Below, piece after piece: positions 13,662-27,261 of a stretch of 64,000 nucleotides of DNA. Position numbers and translations under genes: made by a program. Source of the DNA: Opisthocomus hoazin (taxonomy: Eukaryota > Chordata > Aves > Opisthocomiformes > Opisthocomidae); assembly GCF_030867145.1 (NCBI RefSeq), contig NC_134421.1, positions 28,713,979 through 28,777,978 of the forward strand. The letters are read 5' to 3'. The notes beneath the pieces are model-generated. The model saw nothing but the letters and a program-made list of their open reading frames with translations, searched no databases and had not been told where the DNA came from. How positions within the stretch are numbered: the stretch's first letter is position 1; each line of letters begins with the position of its first letter.

Positions 13662-13943
13662 AGAATCATAGAAATACAGAATCATAGAATCATTAAGGTT
13701 GGAGAAGACTTCTGAGATCATCAAGTCCAACTGTCAACCCAACACCACCATGCCTACTAAACCATGTCCCGAAGCGCCACATCTACATGTTTTTTTAACG
13801 CCTCCAGGAATGGTGACTCCACCACCTCCCTGGGCAGCCTGTTCCAATGCCTGACCACTCTTTCAGAAAAGAAATTTTTCCTAACATCCGGTCTAAACCT
13901 CCCTGACAGAACTTGAGGCCATAGCCTCTCGTCCTATCACTAG
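13662..13943 (-). mobile_element. CR1 non-LTR retrotransposon, 3' end
   Basis: On the + strand this begins with repeats of AATCATAGAAT, the complement of the ATTCTATGATTCT tail repeats that end CR1. It continues into AAGGTTGGAGAAGACTTCTG and CTGGGCAGCCTGTTCCAATG, the complement of the standard CR1 3' UTR. The element therefore lies on the minus strand, with its 3' end at 13662. It is 5'-truncated near 13943, after a segment matching the familiar 'tcctatcactagt' region. No coding capacity remains. Confidence 0.9.
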
Positions 13944-16900
13944 TCAGGCAAGCGTATTGCACACGTCTTCGTACCTTGCTGAAGGGAGCGGTGTGAGCCA
14001 GGTGCAGTAACAGTTTGATGCAAGCCATGAATCTCACACTGCAGCAGGGGGGACTTGCCAAAGGTAGTGATCAAATTTGGTTTCCCTTGTAGCTGTGATT
14101 TTCTCGAAGATGTTAACAGTCTGTACCACCGCCTGGCACTACCTCCCTCAGAGTGGCACCCAAACACAGTTCCAGATCAGTAGAGGCAGGTGTATCTATG
14201 GACTAGCTGTAGAGGCATTTTATTTCTCCCCTTCTAAACACTATAATTTTTTCCTCTTTCTCCCCAAGCTCCAACCCAGGCTTTGATACTTAGCTTAAGC
14301 ATGCAGCTATTTGAAAGTTTTCCCTTTTTTTAGTGGGGAAAACAAACTAGGAGCTACGGTTTGTACACCACAGCTTATCTTCTTGGGCATCTTCCTCTCT
14401 GAAAGGCCTGGGAGAAGGCCCCAAGGCCCCAAGAAGCATGAGCCTGACAAATACAGGAAGCCTCAGAAAACTGGCACCAGTGCTGGTAAGATAAAAGGAC
14501 ATCGCCAGAGGAAGGCAGCCAGGGTGGTGAAACAGTCCTACCTTCGGCAAGCTCCAGCGGTAAAGCCCAGGCATCAACTAACTTCACATTTTTTTTCCAT
14601 GAAATATAAGATGCAAAGACAGCACCTGGGAGGGAGGTAAGGGCCAGACCTCCTGTTCGGTCTTCATGTTCTGACTATGGGGCTGAACAGCAGCCCAGAT
14701 TCTCCAGTTCTGTTAGGAAGGTGCTTACTCTGATAAGGGTTACAATCCTGGGCAAAGAGTGGTAAAATAAGACCTATGCTCATCCTGGAACTGGCCAGTG
14801 TGTGCCAAGCTTAAAGTCAGACATTTTAAGGCTAAGTAAGGCCAAAACCAGATTTTGACAAAATAAATGCTGATTCCTTGAAAGCTTCAAATAATAACCT
14901 CCTGACATCTGTAAATAAGTCTTCCACCGAGGCTGGTGCAGCTGAGACTGGTTTCTTCCCTGTGTCCCTGGCTAAATCTAGGATGATTATCCTAAATATG
15001 AATGGAGCAAGGATGTGAGAAATAAGTCATTGGCTCTAATGGAAGTGCAAGCGATTTTCATGAGATGATACTGAAGAGTTTCCAACCAGATTCTTTGCTG
15101 AACTAATGAACCGTTTGCAGCTATTTGCATAACAATTAGTACACCTCCAAAACATGATTTAGAAGCAGTCATCTTGCCTCTAGTAAATCATTCAGCTCAG
15201 CTACTCAAGTGTAATACTGATCTGGCTTACTAAGAACACGAGTGCAATCTTAAAGCAAATTTGCTCTGCAAGCAAAGAGTCAAAGAATTACAATCTTCAA
15301 AGCTGGAGGAAAAAATAGGAGGAAAAAAAGAATCCTTCCAAATGTCAAATCAGATGAAGATTTGACAGATTTCTCTGACTATAAATGTAACTGTTGAAGT
15401 GGCTGAAGTGGCTCAGGAGTCAGTCAGAACACCTGACATTATTTTTTTCAGAGGCCAATGTCAGTGAAGGTGCCATTCACCGCAGCTAACATCTCTCTAA
15501 AATCGAGGTTTCTGGTCTAAGCCAAGCGTGAGCCTCTGCAGTTAATGGAGAGAACAATTATCTCCAAGGGGTGATTCACCTCATCTGTATAAGGGTTACT
15601 GACACAATATAATACTTCTTTTTTCCAGTGAAGACAGCAGAAGAATTTTCTAATCATCCTCCTCCATCCCTCTTCCCTCTGCATTGCCAGTCTTTATTCC
15701 CAGCCCAGCTTTAACGGGTTTCTGCTTCATCCGCTGAAGCAGCTAAAACCTTTCTCTCACCTTCCCCATTGACTGTGATTTCTTGGTTTGTCTGTGTTCC
15801 TTATTCCCACCTTGTCACTGAAGAAAATGTATTGGGTAGTTGTATCTCTCCCATCTCAGAAAACTGTTAATGGGAAATGCCTCTTTTTCTTCATTCACTA
15901 CAAAGGGAATCCGGATGAACAGATCAGATAGGAAGCCTAAATTTTAGATGCTACATAATGCAAGAGTCTAGCTGATGAGCACAAAAGCATTTACCACCAA
16001 GACGGTAACTGCCAACGATTAGTGCACAGAAGCCAAGCAAACTCTCTGACTGTATGCAGTGAATGGGCAATAACTGAGACAAAGAACTACATCTGCACAT
16101 TGTAGCATACAGGCGATATTTAATCAACAACTGCTAGGACGTAATTCTAGGAAATTGCATGCTACCTGGCTATAAAACCATCTGGTGATATGTATTTTGT
16201 TGGTTTCAAGAGACATAACAATAAAGATCAGAGGGATCACACTGGCTGAAACCAGGACTAGGAGCCTCGTAATCCAAAGAGCAGAAGGTGGGGCAAGCGT
16301 TGCAGTGAGCTCCCCACCCGCCCCCCCACACACGCTGTCTTCCAGCAAATTGGAGATTCCTTGGAAGCTTCTCGAACCAAAAACGGGTGTCACTGTATTT
16401 TGTAGCCCTTGATGAACTTCTCTTGCATTAATTTTTCTAGGTGCTTTTTGAAGACAGTGTTTTCAGCAACCACCCATCCTGCAGCAGAGTTTCACCGTTT
16501 ACTTACTCATGATGCGAAGAGTATTTCTTTTTGTTTTGAACTGACTTTTTTTTAATTAATTTGGTGCCCTTGTTTGCTCTACTGGGACAGACATTAAACA
16601 ATCCTTCCCTCTCTGCCTTCCTGTGCCATTCATGGACTTTTATCATGCCTTTATCTTTTCTCTAGGTCTTTTAATATAGAACTGCATCTTCCTTGAGTCA
16701 TCAGGCTTCTCATGTTGGATAAATAGTAATAATTAAAAATAAAACTGAACTCCTAGGTTACTCTGCAACCTACATTCCTTGTAGAGAAGCTATTCAGGAA
16801 TCTTTAATTACATTTGTTGCCTTGCCATGAATCTTCTCCTATTCTGCTACAGAAGTCTTCAGATGGGAGTACTAGAGGAGCCTGTACAGTCTGAGGGGAC

Positions 16901-19900
16901 ACTGAGATTTCTGTAATAGCATAGTGATGTTTCTGATTGCTCATTATCTCTTTCTCTGTAACACCGAATACCATTTATAACTCTCTTCTCTTTCCTGAGT
17001 GGCAGTTGGTAAAACAACACACAATTTTATACATGAAGTTAGCAGTGTTTTTCCCCATGTGCATTATTTTACATCTATCAACACTGACTTTCATCTGCCA
17101 TTTTACATCTATCAGCACTGACCTTCATCTGCTATTTTAACAGCCAGTCACTGAGTCCCATGAAGTTCCTTCTGCAGTTCTTACAGACAGTCCTGATTTA
17201 TTATTTTATTTTATTTTACCTTTTCCTTCCTCCAGAGAAGTTTCACATCCCCTCTCAAATTTGAGAGCTGCTGGTAGAGGGGGTTCAGATGATCTGCTCA
17301 AGGCTGTTGCTACTTCTACTTGATTCTTCTGAGAATGCATATATGGAAAGCAATATGGAAAGAAAGATTTGTTTAAAAAAAAGGCAAACCATGTAGTAAA
17401 CAAAATAGGTCCTTGTAGTTTACATTACATTTTGCTTTGTGTAATGGGTATTTCCCTCTTTTTTTTATTTACAAAGCAATGCTAGCTACAAAACCCCAAC
17501 AAGCAGAGTCTTACAGTCTCTCACAGACTGAAAGAGACATATGGCCAAAAGAACAAGTTCATTAAAACTTGAGCAAAACAAATGTTTATATTGCAAAAAA
17601 AAAAAAAGATTCAATTTACTTTAACCACTTGCCTGGTGCCTTCTAATAATTGCTTTGAGAAGAACTAATAGGAATGACAAAAACCCGCATGCACCGCATT
17701 TCCCGCGTAAGACCATAACACACTGTTAGTGTGCCCAGTGGCTCCTCAGCCCCTTATTTCCCCACTGCTGTTGTCACCTGGTGGGTTTGGGCCCGCACTT
17801 GGGGCATGCCATGCTCCCCGAGGAGTTGTCCTGCTGCCTCTGCTGAGCCGCTGAAGCACCACTGCTCTCGGAGATGCTCTGCTTGCTGCACACACACACG
17901 TCCTCACTGCACGTATATATGTGCTGCCCTATACGGCTGCAATGCCTGTACAACGTTTAATTCTCCCTCCTATCCCTTACACTTGCCCTGAGGCCAAACA
18001 CTGCCTGTTTTCCTGTAGAGCTGCAGTCACTCTGTTTCATACCTTTAAGTGCAAGAATTTATGACGCTTCAAAGAAAATCAAAAGCAAGTGAGCAGGATC
18101 TGTGTCTTGAGAACTATTTGCTCGTGAAATGGGGATCCAATGCTGTATTTTCCAACTAGATCCGCAAATCCTCTAAAAAGACAAATCCAAACTCTGTCCG
18201 AAATCCGTTCCCTGAGCGTTTGAAGCACCACCTGCCTCTTGCTACAAGAAAACACTCCAGAATCCAACTTCATACTGAAAATTGTAACCATATCTAGGCA
18301 GAATAAATTAATTCTACCAAAACCCATAGCAGATGGCACATAACATCACAAATCATTCTGCAGAAAGTTTACCAGTATAAAACTAGATACAATAGCAAAT
18401 CATCACAGAAACCCACCACGTACAGATTTTAAGCTACTATTTAGAAAGGTGACAAAATTACACTTATGCAATCAGCATATGACTAACTGTGCTTTTTTAG
18501 CACTTTTGAAGTGCTATTATTTATTAGGTACTGATTATCTCTTAAAGGTACAGATCAAAACTTCATTGCAAAGTATGGTACTAAAAAAACAGAAGTGATG
18601 ATTGCCACCTATAGTCCAAGGCACACAACCACACACCTGGATTTATAATGCATGCCCCTGGCTTCACCAGGGAGTCCACGCCATCTTAAGGTGGCCACGC
18701 ACAGAAATATCCTATTGAATTGAGATCTTACAGACAGATTGTCTAAGATGTTCAGGTGCCTGTAAGTAGAGGCAAGATCCAAGGACTAGATCCCAAAGGC
18801 ATCATGAGAGCTAGGGAAATCCTTCCTTTTAACCATTTAAGAACAAAAATGAGATTTTTCAGGGTAATCCCTCAAATGTTGATAACCCTGAGGGTACCAA
18901 CAATTACCAGCGCCTCAGTCTCCACAAGGACATTTCTGGAAGCTTGCTCTTCCTGACAGCGCCCTTTCGCATCTTACCTTGTTTCACCCTCCCTGGTGAC
19001 CCTGAATCCCAACCAGAGAAGCTCCCACATCACCCACTTCCCCAAAAGAGGCATGTGGCCACAGCAGCCCTGTGTTCACACCCACTCTGTGTGGCCCTTT
19101 GCCCCTTGTGGGACCAGAGTTGTAGATGTGGTGTGATTTACCCTGTGCTACTGTTACACAGCCCAACAAATGGATTGTTGGATCAGACAACTCTTCCCAG
19201 TTAAACATTGCTGCTGCGGACAACTACTCGATATGTTACAAAGATGGTGGTTTAATAGCCTGGCATGCAATCAGGAAGTGCAAAGGGAATGGGAACAGTC
19301 CGTTGGTGAAAGTTTGGGTGCAAATTCAGGTGGGAGACAACAATTTCAGGAGAATTGATCACAGCTTTATCAGTGCCACGAATCGAGTTACAAATATGAA
19401 TTCTTAAACTGATAAATTACAATTTAACGGGCTGCAGTGAGCCAAGTGGTCAGGACAGTCTGGGTCATCTCCCAGGGTGGGGACTGACACTCTATGCCCT
19501 TTAATTTCCCACTTTTTAAAAGATTTCTGTGCCTTTCTGTAGTTCAAAAGAAAGTGTCTTTTATTAACTGGTTTCCTATTTGCAGTTTTAAAACACATTC
19601 TAAACAGCTAGGTTGGGTTGTTTGTTTTTTTTGTTTCAAATATTCCTATCATTTCTGGGGTTGATTTTGATGGATAAGATCTTTATAGATGTGGGCATTT
19701 CCTAGCTAGCATGGAGCCATATAACAAACTTAGTTCTGCCCATCTTTACTCCCAACATAATTCCTAATACTTGCAGAACAAAGTCCTGGAAAATGTGAGA
19801 ATTAGATTAAAGGACAGTTTAATTGGATGAAGTCCAAAATTTCAAAGTAGGACTGTGGAGGGAACCATAATTTGGAGAGATGGTGCCGTTTGGTGTATTA

Positions 19901-22900
19901 TCAGCATTATTTCTAACTGAGAAGATCGGGAGGCAGCCGATAAAAGGGCTCAGTTTAAAGGCGTGAGGACAGCATCCACATTCATTAATCCGTTTCCCCA
20001 GTGACTCAGGTGGAAAATTGCTTTGTGCATTTTGCTGCCTCTCCACATCACAACAACTTCTGAAAAGTATAAGCAGCAGCCTGGCTCTTTGTCATGCATT
20101 AGTAATAGAAGATGGATGGATTTATTAAGGCAGTGTACACTTTTCAAACAGTTTTTCCTTTGGGGAAAGAGATAAGCAGGTACAAACAGCATAAGCAGTT
20201 AGAAGCATCCTGTGTACTGCGAGATGAACCTTGCTGCTTTAGTGCCCTTAAACGTGCAAAATCCCAGGAATCTGACAAGGGTGACTGCCACCACTTTGTC
20301 ACCCCATCACAGGATTTTAAAGGATACAGGTTAAAAAAAAAAAAGTGACAACTGCTGGTACCTGATAAGTACAGACATGTAGGCAATCATGCCAAATTAT
20401 ACTCCCTATGGTGTAGAGAGAGGACAAAAGAAATCTGCCTGGACATTGCTGTATCCTTCAGCATTACTCCGTGAGTGGTTGCCCACACACAACATTCATT
20501 CTGAGGATATTCAAACCAGCAATTACTTGAGCACTGGAAAAAAGACCGCTACATGCTGTGCTCTGCTGCAGGATCCCGGGGTTACAGCGTGTCCCAGCAA
20601 CACTGAGCTTTGCAGCTGAATTTTCTCAGTAATATAACAAACACAACACAACACGCTCCAGCATGTGTGCCTGAGCTAAGTGCTGATGCCATTTTATCCT
20701 CGGTTCATCAACCTGCTTCCCATACAGTCACCGTTCAATTCAACAACAGAGAATAAAAAGACCTGTAGGTAACACAGATTTCTCTTTCTGTGTTTCTCAT
20801 TCAGTGGTCTGGGCTGCTGCAGCAGCTACTATGTGTGATAAGCAAACCTGTTCATCTTGGACATTACTATGGTCACTGCTGGGAGGAGACCTCCTCCAAT
20901 ATTTGACAAAGGCAGCAAATAAGTTATTACAGATTGCTATTCCGGTATGTACACTTGGTATTTATAAGCAGCCTTGCTGCAACCATCCTAGAGCTCCAGC
21001 TTGCCCAAAGAGGACCAGGTTTGGCAAGAAGACCTGCTCTAGAAAGCAAGGTCTGGAAGCATTTATCTGAGCCACTTAGCAAACAGTTGTGGTGGTTTAA
21101 GACCTCCCTGTTACTATTGCTTATCCTCCCTCCTGGGTGGCAGCGGACTCAGTGGCCATTCCTGCCACAAGAGCTCCAGTTTACAGCCCAGCATTGGAGC
21201 AAAGATCCACCTTCTGCAGCAGCCCAGTGGTTGCAAAGCTCTTGTTCTGGGATATCCACACAGCCTGGCTAGGAGGCTTTCGTGGGCTGTAAGCCCTCAT
21301 CCTGGCTGTTCTGCACAACGAGAAGCATGCCTCCTCTGTGACCAAAATACATGTCTTGTTACACAAGGGATACACAAGAAAGTCGGGATGAGCAGATTGC
21401 TCCCATCACTTGCCCAAGCGTACACAAGCGGCCGTGAGAGCATGACTGGACATGCTCTCGTTGCAGGAGGGTGAACATCAGCAGTTTAGCCATTTACTAG
21501 CTGTGCTTCCAGCCACGTCACCAAAAAAGAGCCCTTCAGAAAAAGGGGATGACATGCCACACAGTCCATCCACCCCACAACCCCAGGGAAAGAGAAGCAG
21601 GAAGCTGACTTAGGGGCAAATTAAAAGCCTGAGAAGCCAAAGTCATCCTGCGAGCTGCAGGAAGGACAACCTGGTTTAGTCTGTGCAGCGGAGTAGCTCA
21701 AATACACACTGAAGACACCATGCCCACCAGCCTCTTGGGAAAACACCCAAACTAGCCTCTTCTCTCCTGACCAATGCACTCCCTTCAACACAGGCAGAAA
21801 AGGGCACTGACTCGTCTTCACTCATCAGGCATTAGTGCCGCAGGCGATAACCTGTTTAATAAAAGGGGAACAACTTCACACCCCCATTCTACTTTGTAAA
21901 TGAGGTGTTTATTCCTGCTTCGACCACGAAATGCAGGGTTGAGGCATATGAAAGAAAGAACAGTCTTGGCAGGGGGAAGACACTGTGTTCCAATCCAGGG
22001 TAAGACGTTTAAGTAAGACATGTTCTTCATCAAGTTCTTCTTGCTTTTTAAGCAGAGCCCTGCTTTGCATAATGTGCTCCCAGACATTACGCTGGGGCCC
22101 AGGTGCCCTGCTGTATGTTGTGAATTTCCTGTATTTACAGCGTTCTGTAAAGTCAGGCAACGTGCTTGGCACTGGGCACCCCTAACCTCCCCTTGTGGCT
22201 CTGGAGTCTGAATCTCAAATATATTTAAACACCTAATCCCACTGGAGAATTTGAGCCTTTGCCGGCCATAGGATTTTGGGAAGTGCCTAACTCCTATAGA
22301 TTTCAATGCTTTAAATAGCACTGTTCATTTTTTTAAAAGTCATACATTTAAAATTCTGCACAGCAACATTTTAAAGAAACAGGTGTTTTTTTTAAATCCT
22401 AATTCTCTACACAATCCGTCCCTTAAGTTAAAAAAAAAAAAAACCACAACAGACCTCATCCTGCATTTCTTTATATTTTTATTCAGACTAGAAAGATTTT
22501 TGTCATGATTAGAACTACTACTGGGCCCAAAATAGATTTACCATTTCCAAATACTCCCCAGTGACAGCTGAGTAGCATAATGATGCTTTATCCCATGTTA
22601 GTGGCAAAATAAATTGCTTTTCCAGCACACACAATGAGCTTTATAAAAAGAATAATCCCACTGGAAAAAGGATTCTTCAGCTTTGAATTCCTGCACCCAA
22701 AAGGGCCTCAGCTGCCGCAGCCTCCTCTGGAGAAGCCAGAGGGAGTGAAACCTCACGCAAGTGTAGGACGTCCCTTGAAGGTAGGCACTTCTGTTCAGAC
22801 CAAAAGAAAATAGATTATAGTACTCTTATGTCTGGGTGCTGCTGAATTATTTCCAATTTTATAAGCACTGGTGCGTTATACTATCTGCTGGATCAGTGTT

Positions 22901-23273
22901 ATGCTTATAAAACCCAACTTTCAGGCTACAGCCATTTGAGTCACATTTCGCTGGGATGTACAGCATATGCTTTCAATATGGACTGGATTTTTTTTTCCAT
23001 TCTCTTACCAATTGCTTCATTTCATTTAATTGCAGTGAGAGAATTACAGTGTCAAAATTAATTCAGAGGCTCTTCTCTGCACTTCCAGCTCTAAATTAGA
23101 GCCCAGGTCTGCCAGTCTGCCACACCGACCAGCACCGATGTAGCTCAGGACCTGGCCGAGTCCTGCCTGAGCATGCAGGTCATCCAAATATTTTGAATTA
23201 TCCAGGCAGAAAACCCCACTGCGTGTAGTCCTTCGAGTGGAGCCCACCGGCTTGGGACTGCACTGACCCATGG
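13944..23273. other. Intergenic DNA, no gene recognised
   Basis: AT-rich sequence between LIN7A and MYF5 with many short open frames (110 codons or fewer), none of which resembles a known family. An A run lies near 17597-17609. A short stretch near 15575-15610 weakly resembles a MIR SINE tail, too weakly to call. I see no RNA gene and no clear mobile element. Confidence 0.5.
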
Positions 23274-23492
23274 GATATAAGGAAGAAATTTTTGACAATG
23301 AGGATGGTGAGACACTGGAACAGGTTGCCCAGAGAGGTGGTAGGTGCCCCATTGCTGGAAACACTCAAGGCCGGATTGGACATAGCTCTGAGCAACCTGA
23401 TCTAGTTAAAGATGTCCCTGCTCACTGCAGGGGGGGGTTGGACGAGATGACCTGTATAGGTCCCTTCCAACCCAAAGCATTCTATGATTCTA
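23274..23492 (+). mobile_element. CR1 non-LTR retrotransposon, 3' end
   Basis: The sequence carries the CR1 3' UTR landmarks in order: GAGACACTGGAACAGGTTGC, CCAGAGAGGTGG, the GGTTGGACGAGATGACC block, TCCCTTCCAACCCAAAG, and the terminal ATTCTATGATTCT tail. It is on the plus strand and severely 5'-truncated, as is usual for CR1. A run of eight Gs interrupts the block before GTTGGACGAG. No coding capacity remains. Confidence 0.92.
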
Positions 23493-26400
23493 CATGACAT
23501 ATTGCATGTTGCAGGTCTCCTGGGATATTTTAAAAGGCAGTACAGGCATATTCCAAGCAGACTGAAATGCTACAGTTGGAAATCTGTGTCCCAGGTGTGC
23601 ATTCACTACAGGGTGACAGCAAAGAAGACCATGTTGTGTGGGGAGCTCAGTAACTTCATGTTGTGTGTGATGGAAGGCTCGGCCAAGGCCCAGGACTGTT
23701 CAACGCTGAAGTAATGCTCGTTTGCTGCTCTAATGTTTACAATGCAGGCAGCTCTCAGAAACACCATGTTTTCAAATGGGTTATACACCGGTTTTCTCTT
23801 AAAGCAAACAAGAAACAGGAACCTAGAAGCATTCACAAAACATAAAATATTTTCCAGGCACATTTCTTCTGGAATTAGAGGAAGAAGATTTGTAGGCGTT
23901 GCTCGCAACTTTTGACCAAGTGACCTTCAAGATCAGAATTGAACGGAGCTCTTCACATCCATAAAACTTGCAGAACCACCACCTGCCACGAGCCTCTTAG
24001 TTCTCTAGTGAAGATCCTGAGCTTTCCAAAACAGTTGCCTGCAGTAATATGATAATAAAGGTCCTGTGGAAAGGCTTTGCCAGAGGCACTGTGGACATTT
24101 ACACCCAACGTGCCAGGATTATTTATAATAAAAATTAATTGGGGCTTTAAGAGTCAGTCAAGCACAGAATGACCAATCTCCAGACAAGGCTGTTCTATGT
24201 CATCTTACATAAATAATCTAGTAATACTTGCATACAGTTTCTCTTCCTTCCTCCAAATCACTATAATCAAAAAGAACGAACTCCTTGCCTCTATTTTTAA
24301 GCCCTGAACTTGCTAAAACTTGCATATGTAAGTATGCTTGTGCATAGGTATTTCCACTGGTTGAGAAGTATGTAAAAATAAACTTGGTTCCATCTTACTC
24401 TACCATCTTATGCACTGTGATTTCTTTTTACGGATTCTAAAATTTGTTTTTAAAAAGTGAATGGTTTTATCATATGTTCAGCAAAATTTTGTCTCTGACT
24501 ATATTCTAATTTTAAAAATACAGATAGGCAAATTTTTAAAAAAATTAGGCTGCAGAGCAAGAGATCTTCAAGAATTCCTTGCAGTTATGACCTATCCTGG
24601 TATTCGGTAAGAGCCGGCTGGCATTCGAGACTGTCAACAAATCACTGCAGTTACTGTGAGCGCAATTTCAAGCTCCTACTTCTGGAAATTACAGCCAAAT
24701 AAAACAGAAAACATGATTGTGCTTGATATTCCATAGTGCGTTAGCAAAGTGTGGGCCCTGGCTCTCAAGCACGCTGCAAGCTGTGTGAACCGCTGTATCC
24801 GTTCTAATTGCAATAAAAAGCAATTTTCCACAGCACTTTTCATTTAAAGAAAAATTCCTCTCAGCGGGGGTTTTTGGGGGGTGGTACAGCAGATCTCCCA
24901 AGAGTCGCTGAGCCGAAAGGGTCAACCCGCGAAGCTTCTGCCACAGGAGCAGGAAGGCAGAGCTGGCGGGGAGGGTGCTGGGCAGCGCCTTAGACCCAGG
25001 CTCCCTGCAGCTAAGCCGCGGTATTAGCCAGGCTAGTCCTCATTTAAGCTTGGGTACTAAAGCTGCGCCCCTGCCCTTGTTTACCCTCAGCAGCCGTAGC
25101 CCCCTCCTTTTGAAAGGAAAGGAACAGTTTCGGATACCAGAGGATTTGGAGCAGAGGATCTGGATATTTTAATGTTGTTCAGGCTTCAGTCATCATGAAT
25201 ATCACTTTACAGCTTGGCGCATAAACAGTCCATTTCTGAGGCATGAGAAAATGAATATATTGTAACTATATTCTAGGCCTTCTGGCCCAAATCTGTTCCT
25301 GGTGAAACTCCAGGGGTTTCAGCAGAGTTGCAGCAAGAATAAACTTAGCTGTCTAGCTGTGCTTTATAATACACTATTTCTGATTAAAAGAGTTTATGTG
25401 AAGATAACGATTTGTTTCCATACACACTAAACCAAAATGGCATTCAAACATATTCATGTAACCAAGTGCATTGCTTATAAACAATAAAACTTTTTATAGA
25501 TGGAAAAAAATGGAGAACAAAAAGCAGTAATAAAATTAGGACTATTCATTTTATAAGTAGGAGTGTAAGGAAGTGTGGCATTGCCGAAATGATAAATTAA
25601 AGCAAGGCTATACGCCAAAACACATAGATTTTTTTTCTCATAGTCTTTATCTTTTACAGAAAAGAGAGAGGTGGGGACACAGGTTGTGGGAGGCAGACAT
25701 GGTCAGCAGACCCCTCAGAGCAGACCGCTTCTGCTTGAGAAGACTAATTTCACAAGCACTTTTCTAAAAGGAGCTTTCACTGTCCTGCTTATTAGGAAGT
25801 TTAGAAATAACAAGTTTCACTTTTCAAAGCTCAGTCATTTTTGTATTTCACCCAAGCGATAAACACGTGAGAAATTTGCACCCTGTGAAAAATGTGCATT
25901 TCAGGCTCTGGTAGGATACAGCTGTCTCGGCCCTTGTTTACTTGGTTTCTTCTCTACTTCATGCTCAGCACGGGGGATTTTAAAGTTACTGAACTTTTTC
26001 CCAGCTGCCCAGAGTCACCATCCTTTTACTCCATACTGAGCAGCCACGCGTACAACCGTGTCACAGCAACTGCCCTCCCAGCTTTCAGCGCTTACCTTTC
26101 CAGCTTTGCAGGAGCCCTTTTTCCTATGACCTGGAGCATCTTCAAAAGGAATTCTCAATTTATGAGATAGTCGCTTTTCCCGGGACTGGGTGTTCAGCCA
26201 CCCACATTTCCCACAATCAAAGAGCTTCAGACTACCAAGATGTCCCCTCTCCCACTGCATGAGACACTTGCATGGGACATGTCTTCATTAGCCAGTCACA
26301 TGACAGGAATGAACAGCCACTGTGGCCAGGTAGACAGCCTGACAAGAGTTTTCCAAGAAGACAAGAATGGATGCTTCAACTCAGGATGAGGTCCATAAAA

Positions 26401-26536
26401 ATACCCATTTAATCATGCAGGGATTATGAGCTCAAATCTTACCAGTTTAGGTGCTCCTCAAGTCTTCACTGCTGAGGTCCTGCAGGTACCCAGGTGGAGG
26501 GTGTTCATCCATTTGCAGAAGCTTTGCAGCTAAGCC
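23493..26536. other. Intergenic DNA, no gene recognised
   Basis: Mostly AT-rich sequence without a recognisable gene, RNA or mobile element. Open frames are short and unrelated to known families. Confidence 0.5.
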
Positions 26537-26542
26537 ATTCAC
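26537..26542 (+). repeat. Left target-site duplication of the solo LTR (ATTCAC)
   Basis: ATTCAC here matches 27256-27261 exactly. The last base may belong to the LTR end instead, in which case the duplication is the 5-bp ATTCA. Confidence 0.7.
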
Positions 26543-27255
26543 TGTCCTGGTTTTGGTTACAACAGAACCAATTCTCTTTCAGTGAGTTCTTCTTACAGCT
26601 AAATTCTTCTAAGTAACTGCATTTTTCTGAAACTGGCTGCACATTTTACAGTGTCAGCTCCAAAGCTGATAACACCTGATGTTTATAGTTTTACCGAGCC
26701 AACGGTAGGAATGGAATGCAGAAAAGGCCCCTGTTTATAATTATTTCTACAGCAGCCAAGGTCGTTGATAGAACTCTTATATTCCACAGGCAAGGGGTCC
26801 TAAAGGGTCGTCCTTGCCGGGAAGGGCGGGCAGGACCAGTGACCCAATACTGACCAACGCGGTATTCCATGACGTGCACGTCGTACTCAGTTTAAAGCTG
26901 GGGGATCACAAGGGTCTTGCTCTCCTCGTCCACAGCCGGCTGCTGAAGAGGACCCTGCTCCCTGTCCTGCCTGCGATCCCGATCCAGATATCGATCCATG
27001 CATTGCTGAATCCAGTTCCCATCTGCCGGGAAGTCCGGTCCGTGACTTCCAGGTGCCAGCCAGCTCCGGGAAACTCTGTATCCGTCTTCTAAATTTTGTA
27101 TTATTTCTCCTATTATTAGTAAAACTGTTTTAATTTCCAATTTGTAAGTCTCTCTCCCTTTTCCTCCTTTTTCCCTTCCCCTGGTGCAGAGGGCAGGAGT
27201 CAATACAAAGCATCAGCCGCTCTACTTGTTGCTGCCCTGCTCTAGACGGTGACAG
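26543..27255 (+). mobile_element. Solo LTR, avian ERVL-like endogenous retrovirus
   Basis: A roughly 713-bp LTR starts TGTCCTGGTTTTGGTTACAA and ends near GACGGTGACAG. Inside are a TTTAAAG promoter-like box near 26890 in a CTCAG...CTGGGGG context typical of this family. A U5-like end follows, with a CTCTCTCCC/TTTTCCTCC pyrimidine stretch near 27150. ATTCAC occurs directly before the LTR (26537-26542) and directly after it (27256-27261). That fits a target-site duplication of 5-6 bp, with CTGTC/GACAG as the terminal inverted ends. No internal gag, pol or env sequence follows, so this is a solo LTR left by recombination. The family name is from memory of avian repeats. The LTR structure and flanking repeat are seen directly. 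Confidence 0.85.
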
Positions 27256-27261
27256 ATTCAC
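27256..27261 (+). repeat. Right target-site duplication of the solo LTR (ATTCAC)
   Basis: Second copy of the 6-base repeat that flanks the LTR. See 26537-26542. Confidence 0.7.
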
